Assembly: GCA_002315855.1 (NCBI GenBank)
Contig: DCIG01000062.1
Location: 210 to 37,185 of the forward strand
Length of the DNA stretch: 36,976 bases
Origin: Lentisphaeria bacterium UBA1732
GTDB lineage: Bacteria > Verrucomicrobiota > Lentisphaeria > Victivallales > UBA1829
Reading direction: 5' to 3'
Shown: positions 31,579-36,976 of the stretch, piece after piece
Layout of the letters: each line of letters begins with the position of its first letter
How positions within the stretch are numbered: the stretch's first letter is position 1
Made by a program: the position numbers and the translations under genes
The notes under the pieces: generated by a model
What the model saw: only the letters and a program-made list of their open reading frames with translations
The model's database searches: none
Told to the model about the DNA's origin: nothing

Positions 31579-34023
31579 TTATCTCTTCCAGCGAAGCACG
31601 TTCACCGAGTAAGCGGGGAATGTAATCTCGAAATTACTGTCCCGAATATCGCGGATGACGCGGGTTTTCGGAGCGTATTTTTCGGGTTCGCGGAATGAGT
31701 TTTCGCCGTTCGGGTCGGTTCCGCTCAGCGTCTGCACGTTCACATTGCCGATGAATCCGTTGGAATCCGTGCAAACCGTATACGTCATGTCATGATCGTT
31801 GCCGTTCACGAATTTCAGCACTACTTCTTTCGCCTTTTCGTCGTATCCGGCCGTCACGGCTTCTTTCTGTCCGACCAGACGCTTCTGCGATTTGAGCAGC
31901 TTGTTGTCGATATACAGATTGATGGTATCGTTTTTCAGCTCAATCTTAATATCGTACCAGCGGCCCGTTTCGATGCTGCCGTTGACGTGTTCGTCGGTGA
32001 AGTCGTCTGCTTCCACGGCATGGGACGCATTCTGCCACCCGCCGATATTCCAGCGGCGCATTTCGCGGTTCTTGACGCCGAACGAAATCAGGAAGCCTTC
32101 CGATCCGCCTGTCTTGCGTGCCTTCACGGTCAGCGTGTAATTATCCCATGTCGGATCGCCCGCGAGGATGAAAGTATTGTTGTCGTTGGAAGTCTGCTTC
32201 AGTACGCCGTCTTCCACTTTCCATGCTCCGGCGATTCGCTGCCAGCCGTCCATGCCCTTGCTGAAGTCGGATTCAAAGAGCGTCTTGCCGTCTTTCACCA
32301 CCTTGATGTCCTTGAATTCTGCCTGCGTCTGATACGTGCCGAGCCCGATTTTGCCCGCCACCGGCACCGCTTTTTCCACTACGCCGTCAATCGTTACCGG
32401 GAACATCCGGTCGGGGCGGTTCTTCGCGAACATGCTTTGCACCCAGTAGGACGGTGTCCCGTAGCTCAGATTCTGATTGAATACGATTGCATTCGGGTTC
32501 CATGCCTGCCAGCCTTCGCGGATGAAAAGCGGCGCATACGAACTCATGATGACAATATCGCTGTTGCGTTCCAGTCCGGTCATGAATGCCGCTTCCGCCA
32601 CGCCTGCAATCAGGTTGCCGCGTCCCGATCCGCTCGTAACTGCGTATTCCCCGAAGTACACTTTCGGCTCTTTGCGGTCATAGTTGTCGTATCTCGTATA
32701 GTCGCGGAAGAATCGGTCCGGCGATGAATACATGTGCGGGTCGATGATGTCGTTGCGGAATCCGTTGGTCTTTTCGTTGGCGATGAGGTTCATTTTCGGG
32801 TATTTCGCCTTGATTGCCTTATGAATCAGCGCATAGCGTTCCGCGTAGTCCGCACCGCCGTTTTCGTTGCCGATTTCCATGTATTTCAGGTTAAAGGGGG
32901 CCGGATGTCCGTTTTTGGCGCGTTCCGCTCCCCACTTCGTCGACACATCGCCGTTCGCGTATTCGATGGCATCCAGTGCGTCCTGCACGAAAACGTCCAT
33001 TTCGTTCATCGGCACGGCGTACATGCCGTTCTGGAGCTGATGCCCCATGCCGCAGTTGATGACGAACAGCGGTTCCGCGTTCAGGTCTTCGCACATCTGC
33101 AAATATTCATGATACCCCAGCCCGTTGGAGCAGTTGTATCCCCAGTTGTTGTTGTACTGGTTGATGCGTTGTTCCACCGGCCCGATGGAGTTTTTCCAGA
33201 TGGCTCTGTTTTCGATGCCGCGTCCTTCCACGAAGCACCCGCCCGGGAAACGCACAAATGCCGGCTTCATTTCCACCAGCCGTTCCATCAAATCGGCACG
33301 GAGACCGTTCTTCCGTCCCTTCCAGGTCTTCTGCGGGAACAGCGACACCATATCCAGATTGAATTCCGCCGCCTCTGCACTGCTGATTTGCAGGGTCGCC
33401 TCTGCCGATGTAACTCCGGAAGTCAGCACCAGCGAATATTGTTTCCATGTGTCGCCGCTGATGACCACATCGCCGCCTGCCGCTTCTTTCCCGTCTGCCG
33501 CGATTGCCGCATGGAGTTTCACGCTTTTCGCACTTTTCGCGTAGAAAGTCAGGTCATATTTTTCCCCGCTTGCCACGGACAGCGCACCTCGCATATCCGC
33601 ATTGAAATTGCGCACGAATCCCCCGTTGACAATCATGCCGCCCGCCTGTGTTTTCACGTTCAGATACGTTTGGTTTTTCGCGTTCAGCGGCGTTGCGTTT
33701 TCCAGCACGGCTTCGGCGTTGCGCACGCCCCAGGCCAGCGGTGTGCGGCGGATTTCATCCACTCTCAGCTTATCTTCAAACGAACGGTTCTGTACCATTT
33801 CCGCATAAATCCCCCCCTCTCCTGCCCGGTTGATTTCCTCGAAGAAAATCCCGTACAGCATCGGGCTGATTTGGAAACCGGGCTCCCGCGTTTCCACCAT
33901 AATAAACGGATTGTCATCGATTCCTGCTTCTGCGGTCATCGGCAGTGCCAGACCGCCGAGCAGCATTGCCGTTGCCGACATGGGCAATGCCATCATGGAA
34001 TTAAGTTTTCTGCTCATTTTCAT
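31579..34023 (-). CDS. Secreted GH51 alpha-L-arabinofuranosidase
   Basis: An 814-aa protein with a signal peptide (about 1-33, ending AEA). A carbohydrate-binding CBM4-like segment sits at about 110-230. The GH51 (beta/alpha)8 barrel has PAFVRFPGGCFVEG (254-267), the acid/base Glu387 in IGNENGG and the nucleophile Glu459 in YFGEYAV. A LamG/DUF1080-like beta domain is inserted at about 565-720 (LFESDFSKGMDGW...YDIKIELKNDTINLYID), after which the GH51 C-terminal beta domain closes the protein (FPAYSVNVLRWKR). It removes terminal arabinofuranose from plant polysaccharides such as arabinan or arabinoxylan in the periplasm or outside. AGGAAAG precedes the ATG closely; the ATG two codons later is possible. 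Confidence 0.92.
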   Translation of the reverse strand: MKMSRKLNSMMALPMSATAMLLGGLALPMTAEAGIDDNPFIMVETREPGFQISPMLYGIFFEEINRAGEGGIYAEMVQNRSFEDKLRVDEIRRTPLAWGVRNAEAVLENATPLNAKNQTYLNVKTQAGGMIVNGGFVRNFNADMRGALSVASGEKYDLTFYAKSAKSVKLHAAIAADGKEAAGGDVVISGDTWKQYSLVLTSGVTSAEATLQISSAEAAEFNLDMVSLFPQKTWKGRKNGLRADLMERLVEMKPAFVRFPGGCFVEGRGIENRAIWKNSIGPVEQRINQYNNNWGYNCSNGLGYHEYLQMCEDLNAEPLFVINCGMGHQLQNGMYAVPMNEMDVFVQDALDAIEYANGDVSTKWGAERAKNGHPAPFNLKYMEIGNENGGADYAERYALIHKAIKAKYPKMNLIANEKTNGFRNDIIDPHMYSSPDRFFRDYTRYDNYDRKEPKVYFGEYAVTSGSGRGNLIAGVAEAAFMTGLERNSDIVIMSSYAPLFIREGWQAWNPNAIVFNQNLSYGTPSYWVQSMFAKNRPDRMFPVTIDGVVEKAVPVAGKIGLGTYQTQAEFKDIKVVKDGKTLFESDFSKGMDGWQRIAGAWKVEDGVLKQTSNDNNTFILAGDPTWDNYTLTVKARKTGGSEGFLISFGVKNREMRRWNIGGWQNASHAVEADDFTDEHVNGSIETGRWYDIKIELKNDTINLYIDNKLLKSQKRLVGQKEAVTAGYDEKAKEVVLKFVNGNDHDMTYTVCTDSNGFIGNVNVQTLSGTDPNGENSFREPEKYAPKTRVIRDIRDSNFEITFPAYSVNVLRWKR

Positions 34024-34062
34024 TCTTTCCTGTTTTCAGGTGTCTGTGAATTTCGTTTCGGC

Positions 34063-34103
34063 GGTGATTTCAAATGTCTTTGTCGGACAGTTTTGAAATC
34101 ACC
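34063..34103. repeat. Copy J of the GAGCTGATTTC element, with matched arm change
   Basis: GGTGATTTCAAATGTC...CAGTTTTGAAATCACC. The consensus GCTGATTTC/GAAATCAGC is here GGTGATTTC/GAAATCACC, so the C-G stem pair has flipped to G-C on both arms. It lies 40 nt before the GH51 start. Confidence 0.7.
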
Positions 34104-34142
34104 TCTTTTCGTGCAAGATGGAAATCCCCGGTCTTCTTTCGT

Positions 34143-35381
34143 TCAGAATTTGAAAGAATACACGGGCTTTGCATTCTCGTCCCGGATCATTACTTTGTTC
34201 AGCACTTCCGTGCATTTCCCGCAATGGGTGCAGTTGTTGGCGCAGCTCCCCGCGATTTTCCCTTCGCTCCATTCTTTCGGGAACAGTTTGTTGCTGAAAA
34301 TATACGGGTTCAGAGAGTCATGGAATCCCGGATCGATGATTTTATTCAAATCGCCGTCATAGTCGCGGGATGTATATGCTTTCAGCACCAGATCGGGAAA
34401 ATCCACCTCCCGTGTGGAGAGCTTGAAAACTTCGGCATAGGGTTCATACTGCCGCAAATCTTCAGGGCGAATCCACGACCCGCGCAGAATTTCTTCGTAT
34501 TTCTTTTCGGCGATCAGGTTCGCACACAGCACGGGTTGCAGTCCGTTCACATGATTGGTCTCGTTCAGGGCTTTCATATAGTTGTGCGAAAGCAGCATTT
34601 CATGGAATGTCTGCCACGGACAGTAACGCAGACAGCCGCTGTTCACCAGCATGCACATCTTTTTGCCGTTCTTCTTCGCCCAGTCGGAAAAATGCCTGAC
34701 GGTTCCCAAATCGCGCTGTATATCGCGGCAGATGTAGAAGGAATCGAAATTTTCCGACACATACTTGATGGCAAGTGTCGAGTTCAGCCTCATATTCACG
34801 CTGGCTCGCGTCTCAATTTCAGGAAAATGCCGCCGCGTGATATTGGCCAGATACGGCGATGTCGTCGTCAGAATATCCGGCAGCAGTCCGCATTCTTTCA
34901 TCCTGCTCAGCTGAGCAATGAAATCTTTATGCTGTTTCTCCGTCATCGCATCTTCTTTGTAACACGTCGCATTCGCCAGCAAATCGAGTTTCAGTCCGTA
35001 TTTCTGACGGCACTCCAGCAGCTCCGGCAGCATGTGCTGGAACTTCTTTTCCGCATCTCCGTGGCTTTCTCGCGCATTGCCGATCCACGGCCACGGAAAA
35101 TAAATCTCGTACAGATACGGATGATACTGCCGCACCAGCGGCATGAAGCGTGTATGCGACCCCGATGACTCCACGAAGAAATACCCCATGGCAAATTTCT
35201 TCATCGTCCCCGCATTTTTCGCGGGCTGAATCACCGACTCCGTCTGTGAAATCTTCTTGTAGACCGCATGTTTGCTGACCGGAGAAACCTCCGTTTCCTG
35301 CCCGTTTACTGCCGTTTCCTGCGGAACGGATGGCGTTTTCGCCTGAAATACAGACTGTTTGAACGTATATTTTACACTCAT
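34143..35381 (-). CDS. Peptidase U32-like iron-sulfur protein (second of pair)
   Basis: A 412-aa protein about 45% similar by eye along its length to the next-upstream gene. The first 60 residues are a Ser/Thr/Gln-rich extension without known domain. The body is U32-like: YEIYFPWPWIGNAR, LDLLANATCY, TTTSPYLANI, ASVNMRL, FDSFYICRDIQRD, CMLVNSGCLRYCPWQ, and a C-terminal CANNCTHCGKC cluster. GAGG is 4-5 nt before the ATG. The U32 family includes collagenase-type proteins and the Fe-S proteins UbiU/UbiV, RlhA and TrhP that install hydroxyls on RNA or ubiquinone; the six clustered Cys favour an Fe-S role. Substrate unknown. It starts 7 nt after its paralogue. Confidence 0.82.
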   Translation of the reverse strand: MSVKYTFKQSVFQAKTPSVPQETAVNGQETEVSPVSKHAVYKKISQTESVIQPAKNAGTMKKFAMGYFFVESSGSHTRFMPLVRQYHPYLYEIYFPWPWIGNARESHGDAEKKFQHMLPELLECRQKYGLKLDLLANATCYKEDAMTEKQHKDFIAQLSRMKECGLLPDILTTTSPYLANITRRHFPEIETRASVNMRLNSTLAIKYVSENFDSFYICRDIQRDLGTVRHFSDWAKKNGKKMCMLVNSGCLRYCPWQTFHEMLLSHNYMKALNETNHVNGLQPVLCANLIAEKKYEEILRGSWIRPEDLRQYEPYAEVFKLSTREVDFPDLVLKAYTSRDYDGDLNKIIDPGFHDSLNPYIFSNKLFPKEWSEGKIAGSCANNCTHCGKCTEVLNKVMIRDENAKPVYSFKF

Positions 35382-35388
35382 TGTCCTC

Positions 35389-36522
35389 TCATCCTTTCTT
35401 TTCCGGCGGCGGCATCATCATCGGCGCGGGGGCCATCGAGAAACTGATTGCGCCCTTGCTGTTGAAAAGACGTCCCAGATCATTCACCAGCACTTGATTC
35501 ATCACCTCGTCGCATCGGCCGCATTCGGTGCAGTTGTCTGCGCATTTTCCTCCGATTCCGCTGGTCGCCCAGTCTGCCGGGAACTTCTTGTTGTCGATGA
35601 TGAACGGACGGAACTGGAACGAAAAAGACGGGTCGAACAGATGCAGCAGATTCCCCTCCCAGGAACCGTCCATATAGGCTTTCATGATTTTTTCGGGGTA
35701 AGGTGCTTCTCGCGTGGACAGTTTCATCGTGCTCACATGCGGCTCGAAAAGAGGAATATCCTCCGGTCGGATCCACGATGCCCGCAGAAACTCCGTGAAA
35801 CGTTTTTTGATGAAGGTCCGTTTGCAGACCAGTGCTCCCACGGTATTCGTCATTTCATCCACTTTCGCGGGGAAATCATGCGCCAGCAGCGATTCGTGGA
35901 AAACCTGCCACGGACAGTTCCTCACGCAGCCGCTGTTCACCAGCATACACAGCTTTTTGCCATGGTCCGCACACCACTTTTCAAACATGTTCAGCGTCGG
36001 AAAATCCCGCTGCACGTCGCGGCAGATATAGAAACTGTCGAACTGCGGAGCCAGATATTCCAGTGCCAGTGTATTGCGCAGGCGCATATTCACGCTCGCC
36101 CTCACTTCAATCCCCGGAATATACAGCTTGAATACCTGTGCCACATACGGAGATGTCGTCGTTACCACTTCGGGGCGCAGTCCCAGGGAATCCATACGGT
36201 CGATGATCCCGATGACTTCTTCCCTCTGCTCCTTCGTAAACGACTTTTCGCCGTAACACGTCGCATTGATCAGCAGATCCAGCTTCATGCCGTGAGCACG
36301 GCAGTACTTCAAATCGGCTATCAGACGTTCTTCTTCGCCGTTTTCTTCGCACTTGTATCCGCGGGCGTTGTTCAGTCCCGGCCACGGAAAATACACCTCC
36401 ATCAGTCGGTCGGCGTACAACTCCATTTGATGCGCAAACGAGTTCGGATCGTCTACCGTCGGTGTCAGATAATGTCCGACTGCAAATTTCGTGCGCTTCG
36501 CAGTCTTAAGTTGGTCAGACAT
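35389..36522 (-). CDS. Peptidase U32-like iron-sulfur protein (first of pair)
   Basis: The start at 36522 has GGAG 8 nt upstream; an ATG 14 codons earlier has none. The product is 377 aa. It shares with its neighbour MEVYFPWPGLNNAR, LDLLINATCY, TTTSPYVAQV, RASVNMRL, FDSFYICRDVQRD, CMLVNSGCVRNCPWQ and CADNCTECGRC. Unlike it, the C-terminus ends in a Met/Pro tail (MAPAPMMMPPPEKKG). Several Cys (SGC-x3-C, KC-x3-C-x2-C-x2-C) suggest a bound 4Fe-4S cluster, as in the UbiU/V, RlhA and TrhP members of this family. The two may form a heterodimer as UbiU-UbiV do; that is inference. Confidence 0.82.
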   Translation of the reverse strand: MSDQLKTAKRTKFAVGHYLTPTVDDPNSFAHQMELYADRLMEVYFPWPGLNNARGYKCEENGEEERLIADLKYCRAHGMKLDLLINATCYGEKSFTKEQREEVIGIIDRMDSLGLRPEVVTTTSPYVAQVFKLYIPGIEVRASVNMRLRNTLALEYLAPQFDSFYICRDVQRDFPTLNMFEKWCADHGKKLCMLVNSGCVRNCPWQVFHESLLAHDFPAKVDEMTNTVGALVCKRTFIKKRFTEFLRASWIRPEDIPLFEPHVSTMKLSTREAPYPEKIMKAYMDGSWEGNLLHLFDPSFSFQFRPFIIDNKKFPADWATSGIGGKCADNCTECGRCDEVMNQVLVNDLGRLFNSKGAISFSMAPAPMMMPPPEKKG

Positions 36523-36568
36523 GTTGAGAACTCCATGTTCAGGCTGGTTTTGAGCCGTTTTCATTTCT

Positions 36569-36611
36569 GAGCTGATGTCAAAGCTCCCGGCAGGACTTTT
36601 GAAATCAGCTC
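36569..36611. repeat. Copy K of the GAGCTGATTTC element
   Basis: GAGCTGATGTCAAAGC...GGACTTTTGAAATCAGCTC, 43 bp, complete arms. It lies about 45 nt before the U32 start. Confidence 0.75.
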
Positions 36612-36643
36612 TTGGAACTTAGCTCTTTTGTTTGTTCCAGCCG

Positions 36644-36673
36644 TTGTTCATTACTTTAAAATTTTGCTATAAT
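36644..36673 (+). promoter_or_regulatory. Plus-strand promoter-like sequence
   Basis: TTGTTC (36644-36649), 18 nt, TATAAT (36668-36673) preceded by TGC, an extended -10. No protein gene follows before the window ends, so it may be fortuitous or drive an RNA. Confidence 0.3.
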
Positions 36674-36680
36674 GTAACAA
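36653..36680 (-). promoter_or_regulatory. Possible promoter of the U32 pair
   Basis: TTGTTA (36675-36680), 16 nt, TAAAGT (36653-36658) on the minus strand. It would place copy K in the leader. Matches are modest. Confidence 0.3.
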
Positions 36681-36810
36681 CTCTTTGACTGCTTTTCAAG
36701 CGCGTTTCCGAAAAAATCACTGTTTTCATCGCCTCTTCGTCAAATCTGTCCCCCTTTCCCGCAAAAAACTCCTCTCATCTGCCTCTTCCTTCGGTGCGGA
36801 TGCCGCAAAC

Positions 36811-36852
36811 GCTGATTTCAAAAGCCATTGTCAGGACTTTTGACGTTGCCTC
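36811..36852. repeat. Copy L of the GAGCTGATTTC element
   Basis: GCTGATTTCAAAAGCCATTG...GGACTTTTGACGTTGCCTC. The left arm is good; the right arm has diverged at its outer end. It is in the last 450 bp of the window, which contain three copies and promoter-like sites but no gene. Confidence 0.6.
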
Positions 36853-36882
36853 TTGTTTTTTCACGTTTCGCATGTATATTAT
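36853..36882 (+). promoter_or_regulatory. Promoter-like sequence for a gene right of the window
   Basis: TTGTTT (36853-36858), 18 nt, TATTAT (36877-36882), or TATATT with 16 nt. Copy M lies 55 nt downstream, repeating the promoter-element-gene arrangement seen at galE. Confidence 0.4.
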
Positions 36883-36935
36883 ATATTCGGGTAAAACCGG
36901 ACATCTTTCCGGATTATTTAAACATTCATTCAAAC

Positions 36936-36976
36936 GAGCTGATTTCAAAAGTCGTTGACGGAAAAATTGGATAAGA
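36936..36976. repeat. Copy M of the GAGCTGATTTC element, cut by window edge
   Basis: GAGCTGATTTCAAAAGTC then GTTGACGGAAAAATTGG, the same start as long copies A and B. The remainder lies outside. Confidence 0.65.

Noticed and set aside
32734..34362. 542-codon plus-strand open frame opposite the GH51 gene
   Set aside because: The minus strand carries the complete GH51 enzyme with both catalytic Glu; the plus frame is His/Arg/Phe-rich shadow sequence.

Overview
This 37-kb window is a stretch of bacterial chromosome with moderate GC content, densely packed genes and short intergenic gaps. The gene content points to a diderm, fermentative member of the PVC group, most likely Lentisphaerota (Victivallis-like). 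Supporting this are a WaaG-type LPS core glycosyltransferase, several pseudopilins with the F-T-L-V-E-I-L-V type start but without Gly at -1, a planctomycete/lentisphaeral style transmembrane Ser/Thr kinase, a secreted GH51 arabinofuranosidase, and Asp23-family proteins linked to accBC. The taxonomic placement is inference; there is no rRNA here to confirm it.

Layout. (1) Positions 1-9,730, minus strand: one probable eight-gene operon from a clear sigma70-like promoter (9697-9725). It encodes three pseudopilins, a very large GspK/PilX-like protein, an exported coiled-coil protein, a zinc-ribbon Ser/Thr kinase with one membrane segment, a small HTH protein and an RluB-type pseudouridine synthase that runs off the left edge. 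(2) 10,038-13,211, minus strand: a PTS EIIA protein, an Mrp/NBP35 ATPase and DnaA. An 834-bp AT-rich gap upstream of dnaA carries two identical DnaA-box-like 13-mers and is a candidate oriC. (3) 14,046-19,582, plus strand: five overlapping genes (NagA-like protein, two COG1092 methyltransferases, mutY, waaG-like). (4) 19,583-25,322, minus strand: aroQ, accB, accC, two Asp23 proteins, an AmaP-like membrane protein and an MsbA-type ABC exporter. Its last stop codon abuts the waaG stop directly. (5) galE (+), then feoB/feoA (-) with a DtxR-type palindrome upstream, then a TauE/SafE permease (-). (6) A small, well-signalled hydrophobic-protein gene (+), a GH51 enzyme (-) and a tandem pair of peptidase-U32-like iron-sulfur proteins (-).

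The most interesting structure is not a protein. A family of imperfect palindromes with arms GAGCTGATTTCAAAAGTC / GACTTTTGAAATCAGCTC recurs about a dozen times. Every copy lies between genes, apart from one arm that contains the accC stop codon. The copies are concentrated from 11.5 kb onward. Most are short (about 40-45 bp hairpins); two are about 150-165 bp MITE-like versions sharing internal sequence. Where a promoter can be seen (galE, the TauE gene, the right edge), the element sits between promoter and ribosome binding site, so it should be transcribed as a leader hairpin. Arm changes in several copies are matched on the other arm or become G-U pairs.
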